Part shown: positions 1-11,616 of the stretch, in pieces
Layout of the letters: every line of letters begins with the position of its first letter
How positions within the stretch are numbered: the stretch's first letter is position 1
Source: Gnetum montanum
Taxonomy: Eukaryota; Streptophyta; Gnetopsida; Gnetales; Gnetaceae
DNA length: 64,000 nt
Assembly (NCBI GenBank): GCA_015680685.1
Contig: MNCI01034769.1
Coordinates: forward strand, 895,604 to 959,603
Reading direction: 5' to 3'
Position numbers and translations under genes: made by a program
The notes under the pieces: model-generated
The model's input: the letters and a program-made list of their open reading frames with translations, nothing else
What the model was told of the DNA's origin: nothing
The model's database searches: none

Positions 1-548
1 AGGCACCTATTTAGCTTAAGTGTGATAAGCAGCCGATTCCTTAGCTAGCCGTACACACCCGTGGGTGCTCGTAACTAAGTCGTACTTATCACACGTTCTA
101 GCCTAGCGATGAGCAGCCGATTCCTTGACTAGCCGTACACACTGAACTACCACTGGGATTACCAAGCGTAGAATCCTGGAATACGCTACTGGGTTACCAA
201 GCAGTCAATGCTCGTAGTCAAGTCATACTCACACGTTGTGACAAGCAACCGATTCCTTGACTAGCCGTACACGTCCGTAGACGTTCGTAATCAAGTTGTA
301 CTTGTGCGCACTAGGAAAGCAATAAATAAACAACAATAAAACCACATGCTGCAAGGTTTATTTAATCAAGTTCATCTTTATTGCCGTACACAACTTGGGT
401 TCAGGTTATAAGCTGCTCGAATAAAGAGCCGTTCACTCTAGGACTCCGACTGCGGGCACATGGGAAAAATTCTAACTCTGGAGTGATCAATCTGCCAGAG
501 CTTTGCTACTTCTAGCCAGGATTGGGAAATGAGGGGAGTGCCGCCCCT

Positions 549-556
549 TATTTATA
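549..556 (-). promoter_or_regulatory. TATA box of the X LTR
   Basis: The minus strand reads TATAAATA followed by AGGGG. It occupies the same place as the TATA boxes in the E2 and H LTRs and implies transcription toward lower coordinates. Confidence 0.65.
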
Positions 557-573
557 GATATGACGGCGGACCA

Positions 574-632
574 CGATATCGCATATGCGATATCGCATAC
601 GCGATATCGCAGGGAAAGACGCGATATCGCGG
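574..632. repeat. GCGATATCGC palindrome cluster in the X U3
   Basis: Four copies of the palindromic core GATATCGC lie within about 60 bases, just upstream of the TATA box on the minus strand. This is the usual place for U3 enhancer repeats. Confidence 0.8.
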
Positions 633-655
633 CACATGCAGGTCACGTCTCATCA

Positions 656-2274
656 CCCTCCAATATAATATTTTTACTTCTTACCTCTAGCAACTCCAAT
701 TGGGTTGTAGTGACATTATTTGGAATGTCAAAGACATCTAGAAGCAATTGCATAATTTCTACTAGTTAATCCAGTATTTGTTCATGTTATGCTATGCTGA
801 ATGCATCACTTATGGTCCCTATAGATGTTTGCACATTTTTAAATATAGTGACTTTTGGTACACATGTCGTAAGTGCATTGAGGGTTTCGATGATTCTATT
901 AGTAACCACCTCAACTACTATTTCTTATCTTTGGTGTTGCATCACCAATACTATTACCCCCTTGCCTTTCTCCAAGTGCATCGAGAAGGTTACGGTGTTC
1001 CCAAAAGTCTTTGGGAGTTGCTGCTATTCTAAGAGAGATAGTGTTACCTCTCTATTACTAGGATTTGACCTCATGGAAAACTACATTGGTTGGACCAAGA
1101 AAACGGATCCACCTCTATCCATTAGGCTAACAATTTGGGTCACATTATTTAAGTAACTCATTGTTGTTCGATACACAAATGGGTCTCCATCACTCGTGCC
1201 TGCTTTTTGCTCTTTCTTGCTCAAGAGCCATTCTCAGTACTCACAAAACCATTGGAATGTTGTAGTAATGTCCAACATAATTTTCTGAGTGACAGGTAAA
1301 GGTGATGGCTATTGCTCATCTTCTTGGAATGATGTTGGCATTTTGTCCTACATCATCTCTACCTAATTAGCGATCAAAGTGCATTGGATAGTACTATTAG
1401 TATAGCAGACTATTCCTCGCCTCTGACATAGTTTTCTGATAAGGCATGGGAAGGGAAGTGCCTTCCTTCCACATTTTTTCTCCTTAAACCACTTCTTTAT
1501 CTCCAAATAGATCAATTGTGGAAGGTTAATCAAGAATCTCCCACTCAAAGAAACACATGCATAGGCATAAAAGGTAGTTATCTTGTTGGGCCTCACCGTG
1601 GGATTTAGGTGAAAGGTTGTAATCTTGTAGTAGATTCTTTCTATTAATGTGAATGCACTGTACTTCTTATGGTCAATACCATAACACCACTAAACCCATT
1701 ATTTTTTGATGTTGTGGTCTACCTACATTGGAATCTTGGAGAGATTCACCCCAGTTTTAGGCAACCCAAGTGCCTCTGCAATGGCCTACATTGAGAACAC
1801 TGAAATATTCTTGATTTTGACTATTGAACCAGCTTGCCTATTGTTTCAAAATAAGAACATCTCTCTCATATACCACTCCCCATTGGAAATGATAATTGGC
1901 CACATGGGAGAGGTCTTTAGTTGGTCATATACCTTTTTAGGTGCTTACTCCAAAAAAGAGCCAAAGTTCAACTCTTGAAGCACTATCTTTTAGACCTTCC
2001 TTGATCTGATTTGAGTTAGGCAAGTCTCTGTTAAGGTTACCTCAAGGTTTAGTTGTTAAGCTAGTGCCTCATCCTAGTGGAAATTTTTTGTTCCTACCAC
2101 TTATTTTAGAATCTGATGAATAGATTCCACTTTGGCCTCTTCCCTAAAAGGTCTTGTGGCATGGGTTACAACTATTTCTTCTTGGGCCTATTCTTGGCCC
2201 CTTCCCATTCTTCATCATTTCTCCCTTGGTTGAAATAGTCCCCCCTCCTACATGTGTTTACCTTTTAGTGTCAT
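656..2274 (-). pseudogene. Env-like / putative plant transposon protein gene of H, truncated by X
   Basis: This is the minus-strand partner of the better preserved copy at 40880-43819. The segment at 1596-1363 aligns with that copy around the stretch RPNKITTFYAYACVSLSG (RPSKIIAFSAHVCAALSG in E2), followed by a conserved P-CLIRKLC motif. The start is placed at the minus-strand ATG at 2274 because it is directly preceded by TTGTAG, matching the splice-acceptor-plus-ATG arrangement in E2. The frame is broken by many stops, and the C-terminal coiled-coil part is cut off at 655 by X. In Athila-type elements a gene at this position is usually called env-like. The domain also resembles what is annotated as a putative plant transposon protein domain. 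Function is not established. Confidence 0.6.
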
Positions 2275-4303
2275 CTACAATCACAACACATCCTTAGATT
2301 AGTAGATATAGTGTGTAACTTCAAATTTTTTTTGGATACCTTATCTTGTTAATTAGTTACACTTGGCTATAGTTGGACCATGGTAGATTGATTATTTTAT
2401 TAATTCATTTTTATTATAAGTGTCACTTGAGCTCATTGGAAAGGTTTAACTTCTATAATTTAGTGTGTTAATGTTGATTCCTTAGATAAAACTTTGTGGG
2501 AGTTTAAAAATGTTGAAAAATTTTCTATCAAAAATGGCACATTTGTGACCCTCATAACTAAGAACATACCTTCAGGAGCTATAGGGTTGAAGAACGAACT
2601 AATTTGAATAAACGATTAGGAAGTTAAGAGCTCTAGAAGGTTCTGGGCTCTAAAAATTGCAAAAATTCTTTTCACATTTGTAAGAAAATGTAAAAATTTC
2701 TAAGGGAAGGTTATGCATATATATAGTATTTTTACATTGCATTGACAAGGTCATGTTTACGAGGCCTCATATATGCATGGATTGCATTGATGGGGCCTTG
2801 CTTACAAGGTCCATAAATAAAATTTTCAAACTTGAATATTTCAAAAAATACAAGGACTTTTTGAATGAATTTGAAGTTTATGGAGGCTTAGAAAAGCCAA
2901 GAATATGGTGAAATCATTGAAGAGGGGTTTTAAAGGTCAAAAATTCAAAAAGTTGATGGAAAATTTTTGGTTTGAAAAAAATGCTTTAAAGGAGAACATA
3001 GTTAGATGCAGGAGATGGGTGCACAAAAGATTCTAATTTGTAATAATTCATAAGGATAAGGTGCTAAACGAATCCAACCAAGATATATCCAAGTGGATCC
3101 TCCCCATAGTAGGTACATCCTTGGTTTACCTTTACATAACGTCAAAATAAGGAATCCATGGATCCCATAGGTGATTAATGGTTGATGAAAGTTAAGGACC
3201 AAAATCCAAAAGATTTAACCAAAGAATTTAAGTACATCAAACAAAGATAATGAGGTGAGTTATGGGCAACATGGATAGATGATGGAGAAGGTAGAATGGA
3301 GTTCCAAATTGAGGTCATAAGAAGTCCCTTGTGGATTTGTGATTAAATGAACTAAGATGATCTAGCCTTAGTCTAGACCAAAAACCAACCACTTTTAGTG
3401 ATTTCAAATCACCACTCCAAGACTGATCCATCTTCTTGAGACATAAGAGTGCTCCCATAGAACAACCACCATTTCTTAAAGAGAAGAAAAGAGAAGTAGG
3501 AAGTAAGAGAGGACTTTAGTTAGGATCTTTAGGCATGGGTAACATGTCTGTATAGTCCCATAAATAGTGCTTGTAGCCCATTTATTTGTCTAAGGGTTGT
3601 GCTTTGAATTTTCATAATATATATATTCTGTTCTGTTCTTTTCTTCTTCTTTTTGGATGCAAACCATACCATGCAAAGAATTATTCAACTTTCTATTATT
3701 CGTCAACATAGAATGGTAAGAAATCCATGAAAACACTTATGCACCCAAGTAAGTAGAAGAGTACAAAGAGTATTGAGTCCCCTTGAAGTCACACCCTATG
3801 TAAACCTTTGAATCCTTCCTAATTCTAGAAACTACCAAGGTCACAAATTTATTAAAAGTTTATTTAATAAAAGGGACCTCATACTTCCAAAACAAGAAAA
3901 ACCATAGAGTTTGTGGACGGGTGGATGATGTGGACTCACTATCTATTCCATGAAAAAAAATCATGTCTTAGCCATTGATACAAAAATTAAAAAATAGAAA
4001 CTAGACATTAGCAAGTAAAACATTAAGCACAAACCACCATTAGCAACAACTACAATACCACTATGTCCTGTTGGCACAAAGCATGTTTATTAACAAGAAT
4101 TAGAAAATCATACTAAAAAAAAACAATGTAGAATATATAAGAAAGTGTAAAATATTCAAGAAAAATTTAAATGTAGTAATGATGATGTAAAACACAAAAT
4201 AGTGTAAAATAGGAAAAATCTTTAAAATCAAAAAGATATAAAATAAATAATTTAAAAAATATATATAAAAAAAAGTTGAAAAATTGAGAAGCCACATATA
4301 TGA
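2275..4303 (-). other. Spacer between integrase and env-like gene of H
   Basis: This non-coding-looking region aligns in patches with 43820-45849 of E2. The patches include a sequence reading LLWGG in translation (3202-3002), a GTGGACTCA segment near 3920, and a very T-rich (minus strand) low-complexity tract at 4100-4300. I see no long conserved reading frame. Confidence 0.6.
2718..2725 (-). promoter_or_regulatory. Possible internal promoter upstream of the H env-like gene
   Basis: A TATATATA box on the minus strand lies about 440 bases before the env-like ATG at 2274. It is preceded at about 2735-2830 by LTR-U3-like sequence with two ATCAATGCAA/GTCAATGCAA motifs and a GGCCCC motif. The same arrangement occurs in E2 at 44178-44290. 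Confidence 0.45.
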
Positions 4304-5920
4304 TTAGCCTAGATGACCATCTCTCCCATGATTGAGTTAGAAGGAGTAGATCTGAAAAATTAAGTGTGGTTGGTCATTTGTTAAGGTATTTGTTGCACTG
4401 GCTTGCTTGGTCTCATGGAAAGGCTTTATCTATTGGATGTTAACCAACTACTTTTTATCTAGGATTTCAAGTTTGTATATGATCATGGCCCTAGAAGAAA
4501 AGGTTTCATCAATTATATAAGGCCCTTCCCAAAATGCTTGTAATTTAGTTCGTTGAGGTATGTGTGTGGGGTTCTAGTAAAAAACCATTATCTCCTAGTT
4601 GAAGTTTCATCCTTCTGATTCCTATGTCATTTCATTGTTTACTGAATGCCTTATGCACTTCATTCAATGATAGGACTACCAATCAATTTTTTTCTGGCAA
4701 ATTTAGTTTGATTAGTCTTTCCTTTTATGCTAGACTTAGCTCAAGATCTAGGTTATAGGTTGTTGAGAGTGTACAGAGCTCAGATTGAATTGGGAGCATT
4801 GGAAGTTTTTCATACACCAACTTGTAGTGAGAGTAGCCAATAGGGAGTTTCCATGCTGAGTGATAGGCCCAAAAAGAATTTTTGAGTTTGATGCTCCAAT
4901 CTCTCCTATATTTGCTAACAATTCTTGTTAGAATCTTTGTGATCTTCATAGTAGTAACCTCTACTTGACCATTAGCTTAGGAGTGATAGGGTGTTGTTAA
5001 TTTATGTTCAACCCCTAAGTGTTGCATGAGTTTCCAAAAAGTAGCACCTAAAAAATGGGTTATGTTGTTAGAAATTGAAGCACATGGCATCCCAAACTTG
5101 TTCACAACATTTTGTTGTATTGATCAAGCAAAAGTGGATGATGTATAGTCAATGATGACTACTACTTCTACCCATTTAGTATAGTAGTCAATGGCTACAA
5201 TAATATAAGCCTTTCTATTGGACATGGTTGTGATGGGACCCATGAAATCTATGTCCCATATGACAAAGGATTCTAGTGGTTGAATCCACTATTGAGAATC
5301 CTTCATTCATGTGATCATCCCACCATCTCATTAGTAGTGTTCACAAGATCAAATAAACTAGTGAGCATTCTTAAAGATTGTGAGCCAATAGTATCCTGCC
5401 ATAAGAATTTTTATGGCCATGCATCTTCTTGCATAGTGGCCTCCACAAGGGCCTTTGTGAACATCCTGGAAAACACATAGTTGATTAGCATTAGGTACAA
5501 ACTAATGAACAAGATCATTGGTGCACATCTTGTAAAGGTGTTAATTGATTTTCATGAAGTGTTTGGCTTGATAAAGAAACTGCTATTTCTTCTTCTAGTC
5601 CATATCTTGTAATGTTTCCTGAGTGAGAAGATAAGTGAGGATGCCATCATATCATTTTGGTTCTATGGGCACCTGTTCATTTATTGCACTAGCAAAGAGG
5701 AGTTCATCAAGAAATTGGTCAGAGAGTAGGCTCTCCTCCTCTTTGTCATCTCATCATAACTGAAACAAGTGATCAGTGACCACATTCTTAGTCCCGTTTC
5801 GATCTACCATTGTGACATCAAATTCTTGTAAGATCACCAACCACTATATGACACAGGGGATTACCATTGGCTTATTCATGAAGAAGTGAATCGCACTGTG
5901 ATTAATGTGCACAAACACTT
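4304..5920 (-). pseudogene. RNase H end and integrase of H pol
   Basis: Minus-strand fragments match the integrase of E2. At 4949-4725 the reading includes KITKILTRIVSKYRRDW and then PIGYSHYKLVYEKLPMLP, the region after the DDE core. Upstream (5000-5900), degenerate core, zinc-binding and RNase H sequence aligns with 46500-47440 of E2. Stops and frameshifts occur throughout. The frame ends near 4303, at the place where the E2 and P pol genes end. Element O is inserted at 5920. Confidence 0.7.
5916..5920. repeat. Target-site duplication CACTT, left copy (element O)
   Basis: CACTT lies directly before the TGTACC start of O and recurs directly after its TTTCA end at 22750-22754. Five bases is the usual Ty3/gypsy target duplication. 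Confidence 0.9.
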
Positions 5921-6505
5921 TGTACCATCCGAAATTGTCGATCTTCGGCTGGAAGGAAACAGAAACCATGAGATCACCGGACATGCACAGACGATCCTAC
6001 CTTCACTTGAGGGCAAGCTGGAATTGATGAAGGCAAAGTACCTTGAGTGGTCCACATGCGGATCAGGTAAGGATTTCCCCGAACGTACATCGAAGTGCTA
6101 TACGTTGGGTTATATGTAAATGGCGTAACAAGCATAAATCAGAGCGTAAACAACGTGATTGGTGTGAACAGAGCGTAGACGTAAACGAGAGTAAACAGAA
6201 TACATGCAATAATTAATGCAAACTGTAAAAAATTTTAGGAAGAAAATGTAACAATGGAATTTTAAAATGAGAGTACAATGCACTGGTCTAACGCAGTTGT
6301 GGATTTGACACAAAGTGGACAAAAAGCCCTGGTGGATGCAGGGATGATTGTGGGCTGGTTTGGACTGTAGGCACAGCGTAAGGGATGTATGCTCAGCATA
6401 CAGGATTGTCTAGCGTATAAGGTTTTGAGCTCTGGTTCTCAGCGTCTTTGCTCTTTGGTTTGCTCTGGAATTTGCCAACCGACCTCGATCTAGTAAAAAT
6501 TTGGG

Positions 6506-6513
6506 CTTTTATA
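6506..6513 (-). promoter_or_regulatory. TATA box of O (left LTR)
   Basis: The minus strand reads TGTATAAAAGCCC. It is conserved at 22148-22155 in the right LTR. Sequence between here and 7172 is therefore U3. Confidence 0.65.
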
Positions 6514-6589
6514 CAGGTTTTGACGTTAGACTCGGGTTGGGTAACACGTGGCGCATTGACCAGGTGCAAAAGCGTAAAATTTACAAGTG

Positions 6590-7030
6590 TATAATATGTT
6601 AAATTTGCTGGGCGTATATGCTGTATCAGGTGAGCGTAGACTCTGGGCGTATACATTGGGCGTATATGGTGGATGTGCTGGGCGTATGCGAACTTGGGCG
6701 TGGATGTTGTGGGCGTTGGGCGTATACGCTGATGGTGGCTTGGACGTATATGCCGGGCATATACGCTGGTGGTAGCTAGGCGTATACGTCGGGCGTATAC
6801 GCTGATGGTAGCTGCGTTGTGTCAAATCTTGCTCTACAGTGCTGCTTCAATGCCATCTTTGAGAATTTCATGCTAGGCGTATACATCGGTTGTACCTGCT
6901 GGGCGTACATGTGAGGCGTGTATGCTGGGCGTGTACATTGGACGTCTACACTGGGCGTCTACGCTGGGCATGTCGGGCGTATATGCCGTGGATGTGAACT
7001 TGAGCGTATACGCTGAGTGTATACACTGAG
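6590..7030. repeat. GCGTATACGC repeat cluster in the U3 of O
   Basis: Dense imperfect copies of the palindrome GCGTATACGC and of GGGCGTATA are spaced irregularly by about 10-30 bases. They fill the U3 upstream of the TATA box and recur at 22250-22620. Confidence 0.8.
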
Positions 7031-7172
7031 ACTGCATACTTGGTGAAAATTAAGTATTGTTGATCTCCGAAGTTGCCGTGTTTGACACCAGATGTAGCTG
7101 TGGTCGTCTGTGGGTCCTAGGGACCTACTTCTTGTTGGAGAAGTACTAAGCTCGAAATTTTGTGATGTTTCA

Positions 7173-7188
7173 TTGGCCCCTCTTTGTT
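7173..7188 (-). other. Polypurine tract of O
   Basis: The minus strand reads AACAAAGAGGGGCCAA directly before the 3' LTR. This is the expected position for the plus-strand DNA primer. Confidence 0.7.
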
Positions 7189-8243
7189 GACGCTTGGAGG
7201 AATCAACCCAAGAAGCATCGACAAAGAAGTGCAAAACACCACAAGCAACTTGATAAAGACTGTGTCCGTTGCCACTTGACTAGAAGTCATCGCACCGTGT
7301 TCAGTAGTACATGGGATTGAGAGACGTAAAATTTGTATCTGGATGGGGAAATCGAGATTGGGGGGATTGGGAACTGACCAAGAGATTGTACTTGGTAGAG
7401 GGGATGCTTTGGTGTGTGTCATGATGATCCTTGTCAATAGCCATTATTTAGCAGACTCAGAATCCAGACACGCGATGTGCGTCCTTTGGCGGAACAAGAC
7501 TCTTGGTTAATGTCCAAGAGGTCTTGTTGGTAAGGCCAAAGCCACGTGATGACGTGTTGCATTCTTTGGAGGAACATGGCCCTTGTTTGGTGTTTAGGGG
7601 GAGCCTGTTGGCAGAGAGCCAAAGCCACACAACGGGATGTTTCTTGATTATTTTTGACATAAGTACTTGGTTCCAAGACAACTGCCTTCCCACCTGGGGT
7701 TTATATGGGAAGTGCCAAGGGACTCGATTTTTTTTTGTGTAGGAAGAAAATTTGTTTTGATCTTGTACTCATGCTCAAGTGCTACCTTGTGTGTTGCAAT
7801 TGCTTAAAAGCGTTACAGTGTGCAACGGTATGCTCAAAGTTTTGAGTGTACTGGGTGTATCATACGTGTGGCTGAGTAGAGTGTGTCAGTGAGTAGATAG
7901 GGAATGTACCAGGAAATGGGGATGTACTAGTGAATGGCTTGATTTAGTCTTGCCACATGAGCCGTGAACATTGCCTCATCTTGCTGCTTATGATGAAATG
8001 CATTCTTGTACGAATACCTCTGAGCGTCATCCTGCAAATACAACTCCAAGGAGACAAGAAAATCGTGAGTGAATAAGCAAGCTTAGACTTAAATAGCTAC
8101 AGATGGAACAAAGACACTGGAGGAGATTTCAGGAACTGTATACAAATGGTGGCAATGTTGGTAGGATCATCTGACGGTGGGCGATGTGGTGATTCTAATG
8201 AATTTTGAATGTGGCCGCAGATTGAGGAACCAGAGATGAACTT
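7189..8243 (-). other. 3' region of O between pol and LTR
   Basis: I see no recognisable gene. Short overlapping minus-strand frames at 7437-7693 show no known motif. A CCAAAGCCAC motif recurs at about 7538 and 7619 within a loose duplication of about 80 bases. Confidence 0.4.
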
Positions 8244-8650
8244 GCCAGTTTATAGTCTTAGCGGACTATCATGGGTTTATGTCATGACCCATTGGACACT
8301 GCTCATTTAGCCTCATGGAAGACGTTGCATTGCCAGTTTCTAGTCTTAGCGGACCGCGAAGAGGCAAACCAGTTTATAGTCTTAGCGGACTCTAGCGAAT
8401 GCAACTGTGGCATTTTACTGTCGTGTCGGATGAGGTGCTAGTTTATTGTCATTGCAGACACTGTGTGGTATCAGTTTATCGTCATGATGCTGGGACGAGC
8501 TATGGTATCAGTTTTAAGTCATAATCCAGGACTGTTCTGTGGTATCAGTTTATAGTCGTGACTCCAGGACTGTTCTATGGTATCAGTTTATAGTTGTGAC
8601 TCTAGGACGAGTTGTGGTATCAGTTTATAGTCTTGATCCAGGACTCGCAC
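8244..8650. repeat. AGTTTA-hairpin repeat cluster A
   Basis: About nine units of roughly 25-35 bases are present (near 8244, 8333, 8371, 8429, 8470, 8507, 8545, 8582 and 8617). Each has (C)AGTTTA(T), then a 3-4 base stem arm, a loop and the complementary arm, for example AGTC-TTAGCG-GACT. The cluster begins just past the pol stop codon in the sense direction of O. Related clusters with different stem sequences lie at 10937 and 16411. Confidence 0.8.
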
Positions 8651-8664
8651 GTACCTGACTATGT

Positions 8665-10911
8665 TCAAACATAGAATGGCTTTAGGAACGAGTGATTGAT
8701 TGGATTTGCAAGCTCATGTCCTTCCATATCAGCTAGCTTGAATGCTCCGTTGTCATATGCTTTGGTGACCAAGTAAGGCCATTCCCAGTTGGCTAAGAAT
8801 TTGTCTGGGTATTCCCAAATGGCCTTAAGTACAAGGTCTCTTTCTTTGATAGGGCGCTTATGAATGTCATGCCGATGTCACTGCCATTGTTGTTTTTGGT
8901 ACCACTCAATTTGATCGAGCGCACGTATGCGTTCCTCCTCCATCGAATCCAGGTCAATGATGCGCAAGTCATTGTTTTGCCCATCGTCGAGGAGTTTGGA
9001 AAGCACGATCCTTAGAGATGGTACCTATAATTCCAGAGGTAAAACAACTTCTGAACTGTAAATGAGACTATATGGTGTTTTACCTGTTGAAGTTCGATGC
9101 GTAGTATGATATGCCCACAATGCGTATACCAATTGTTCGTGCCACCTTCTCTTGCTTTGGGTAAGCATCCTTTTAAGTATTGTAATAATCATTTTGTTTG
9201 TCGCCTCTGCTTGCCCATTGCTCTGAGGAAAGTAAGGGAATGAAAATGAGTGTTTGATCCCTAGAGTCTCACAAAAGGTTTTGGTCTCGGCACTACTAAA
9301 TTGTGGTCCGTTATCAGTGATGATTGTCATGGGAACGCCAAAGCGGGTTATAATGTTTTTTAGAATGAAATTGCATACGTGTTTAGATGTAGTTTTTCGA
9401 AGGGGAGCAACTTCTACCCACTTCGTGAAATATTCTGTTGTGGTTATAATAAAACTATGCCCCACAGAAGATGAGGGTGTTATTGGGCCGATGAGGTCCA
9501 ACCCCCACTTTTTAAAGGGGCACGTGATTTATGCCATATGCAACTCATTTGGTGAAACATGGATTAGATTGCTATGTTTTTTGCAGGTAGTACATGTCTT
9601 AGCTTTGGAGATACAGTCATACTCCATGTGTGGAGTCCATTCAAAATGGACGTTCTTGCGCAACAAGTGATTCATAGGTTTTAATTTATCTGTTAGTTTT
9701 TCTATGAACCTTCTGATGAACTGTAGTCTACCTTGTAGACCTCGAAGTTCAGTAAGGTTGCCAAGTGATTTTAGATTTGTTATGGCCTTAACCTTATCGG
9801 GGTCTACTCGTATCCCTGCTTCTAAGGCTATGAACTCAAGCATTTTGCTTGTTTTGACTCCAAAGACACATTTCTTTGAATTAAGTCTCAACTCATACTT
9901 TAAACAATGTTTTAACACCAAGTCAAGGTCTTGTACGTGTTGTTCGGATGTCTTTGATTTAACCATGATGTCATCCATGTAGTCGTTGAGCGAGTGTAAT
10001 ATGTAATCGCTAAAGATGAATGTCATCACCCTTTGATACGTGGCCCCAACGTTTTTGAGACTAAAGGGCATCATTGTATAGAAAAAGATTCCCCATGGTG
10101 TCATAAAGGTAATTCGAAGCTGATGCTCCGGGTTAATATGTATCTGGTTGTATCCCGAGAAGCCATCCATAAAAGATAATAAGGCATGCCCAATGGTCGA
10201 GTCGACAAGTTGATCGATGCTAGGTAGGGGAAAATCATCTTTTATGGTTGCGATGTTGAGATCCCAAAAGTCAATGCATAAGCGAATGCTTCCATTCTTC
10301 TTCGGGACAATGACCATGTTGGATACCCACTTGGTGTAATCGACAGCTCGAATGAAACCAGCCTAATAAAGTTTGGTGATCTCATTGCGAACTGCCAATG
10401 CCACCTCGGGTTTAACCTTTCGTGCCTTTTGTTTTATGGGTCTCAATGTTGGATCAAGGATAATGTTGTGCTAGACAATTCGGGGATCCAACCCAGGCAT
10501 GTCCGTGGATGACCAAGCAAATGCCTTCATGTTGTCCCTAAGCACATTCTTTAGGTCTTTGGCTAGTTGAGGTTGTAGTAATGTACTTAGTTTTAAAATC
10601 TTGGTCCCCTTGTTAGACATAACAATGGGGGTTTCGATCAATGGGTCTTCAATGATATTCTTAGCTTCTATGTCAAGGGACTTTGTCATACCTTGGTAGT
10701 TATCTAGCGTTTGTTGTGTCGAGGCTATGACTGCATCGTCCATTGATGAACTTAGGTCGATGAGATTTATGTCAGTGTCCCTTGCGATTTGTCTGTGCGG
10801 CCCATCAATGATTAATGGTGTGGATAAATGTTGATAATCCATCGGGCCTGCTCCTGCCAATAAACAAAGAGTAGCATGAGGTGATGAGTATTTTTCCATG
10901 TTCTCATGCAA
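8665..10911 (-). pseudogene. RT-integrase polyprotein of O with RNase H deleted
   Basis: On the minus strand, 10911-10471 is the pre-RT region ending AFAWSSTDMPGLDPRIV, typical before Ty3/gypsy RT. A stop follows near 10360. RT runs through 10317-9600 with VPKKNGSIRLCIDF and the catalytic YMDD box at 9981-9970. The reading then passes from FEWTP directly into the zinc-binding TCTTCKKHSN segment of integrase (about 9600), so the RNase H region is missing. The integrase core is at 9501-9025 with MDLIGPI, TDNGPQFSS and SNGQAEATNK, consistent with the DDE triad. The C-terminal part runs to a FLKPFYV-like end and stops at 8665. With no RNase H and several stops, it cannot make a working enzyme. 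Confidence 0.85.
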
Positions 10912-10936
10912 GTTAAATTGTGTGCACGTGCAAAAT

Positions 10937-11090
10937 AGTGGTTTATCGTCACACCAGGATGCATGGCAGTTTAAGGCCGTACCGGGCTGTCGGTGGCAGT
11001 TTAATGCCTTACCGGGCTGAATGAGGTTTGTGTGTGGCAGTTTAGGGCCTTACTGGGCCATAACGGCAGTTTAAGGCTGTACCGAGCTGA
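10937..11090. repeat. AGTTTA-hairpin repeat cluster B
   Basis: Five units lie between the pre-RT start and the promoter of the antisense gene. Four have GGCAGTTTA followed by GGCC-type stems: GGCC-GTACCG-GGCT, GCC-TTACCG-GGC, GGCC-TTACTG-GGCC and GGCT-GTACCG-AGCT. In the last unit both sides of one pair change together. Confidence 0.78.
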
Positions 11091-11257
11091 AACGTCGTTT
11101 GCGCTGGAATGTTCGACGTAAACATGTGAAATGGGATTCGCAGGGGAATAGGATGTAGTGATTTTTGTTTTATTTTAGATATATATATATATATTTTGAA
11201 GAAATTTTAATTCAAATAAGTAAACAAAGGCAAAAAGAGGCAAAAAGTAACAAACCG

Positions 11258-11334
11258 GGAGGAGGCGGTGGCGGCAGTGGCGGCAGTGGCGGCAGCGACG
11301 GCGGAGCGCTATATAAAGAGAGGGGGGGGGGGGG
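11258..11334. repeat. GGC-rich microsatellite and 13-G run
   Basis: GGCGGCAGT-type units at 11258-11304 are followed by a TATA box and then a run of 13 Gs at 11322-11334. The composition contrasts sharply with the AT-rich flank before it, and it marks the promoter region of the antisense gene. Confidence 0.8.
11310..11317 (+). promoter_or_regulatory. TATA box of the antisense gene in O
   Basis: TATATAAA on the plus strand lies 300 bases before the ATG at 11617. It is on the strand opposite to O's own transcription. No comparable TATA box occurs nearer the ATG. The start of transcription would fall near 11345, where the GCGTAA-rich leader begins. Confidence 0.6.
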
Positions 11335-11344
11335 TCATTTGTCA

Positions 11345-11612
11345 CATTGCATTTTGAGCATAAAATCAGAGCGTAAAAATTCAAGTGTAAGTGTAATTTG
11401 CTAAACCCTGGCGTAAGTGTAAGCGTGAGTGTGAGCGTAAGCGTAGAACTCAAACCCTAAGCGTAGGCGTAAACGACTAAACCCCAGTGTAGACGTAGAG
11501 CGTAGAGGTTCAAGCATCAGCGTAGAGATTCAGACTCCGATGTAGAGGCTCGACGTAGGCGTAAACAGTTTCAACCCTCAGCGTAAACTATCGATCCCAG
11601 CGTAGAGGACGC
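11345..11612 (+). repeat. GCGTAA-rich leader of the antisense gene
   Basis: GCGTAAGTG, GCGTAGACG and GCGTAGAGG motifs recur every 10-20 bases throughout the presumed 5' untranslated region. They are relatives of the GCGTATACGC repeats of the O LTR. Confidence 0.7.
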
Positions 11613-11616
11613 CGAG

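Larger units (their letters stand above)
1..655 (-). mobile_element. LTR of Athila-like Ty3/gypsy element X (partial)
   Basis: This is a minus-strand LTR whose 5' end, reading TGATGAG on the minus strand, lies at 655; its other end is outside the window. It shares landmarks with the LTRs at 35857, 39814, 52167 and 57867: paired CTGGGATTACCAAGC and CTGGGTTACCAAGC motifs, a CATCTTTATTGCCG block that reads as an AATAAAG polyadenylation signal on the minus strand, and a TATA box. The U3 differs from the other copies, so it is a separate subfamily. From about 670 onward the sequence aligns with the coiled-coil part of the env-like gene of E2, so X is inserted inside the env-like gene of H. Confidence 0.75.
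5921..7172 (-). repeat. 3' LTR of O (left copy)
   Basis: It starts TGTACC and ends TTTCA, and matches 21563-22749 along its length. It is about 65 bases longer than the other copy, because its U3 has more repeat units near 6900-6990. Confidence 0.88.

Noticed and set aside
8244-8650. Regularly spaced repeats resembling a CRISPR array
   Set aside because: Unit and spacer lengths vary, the repeat is only partly conserved, the region lies inside a plant retrotransposon and there are no cas genes.
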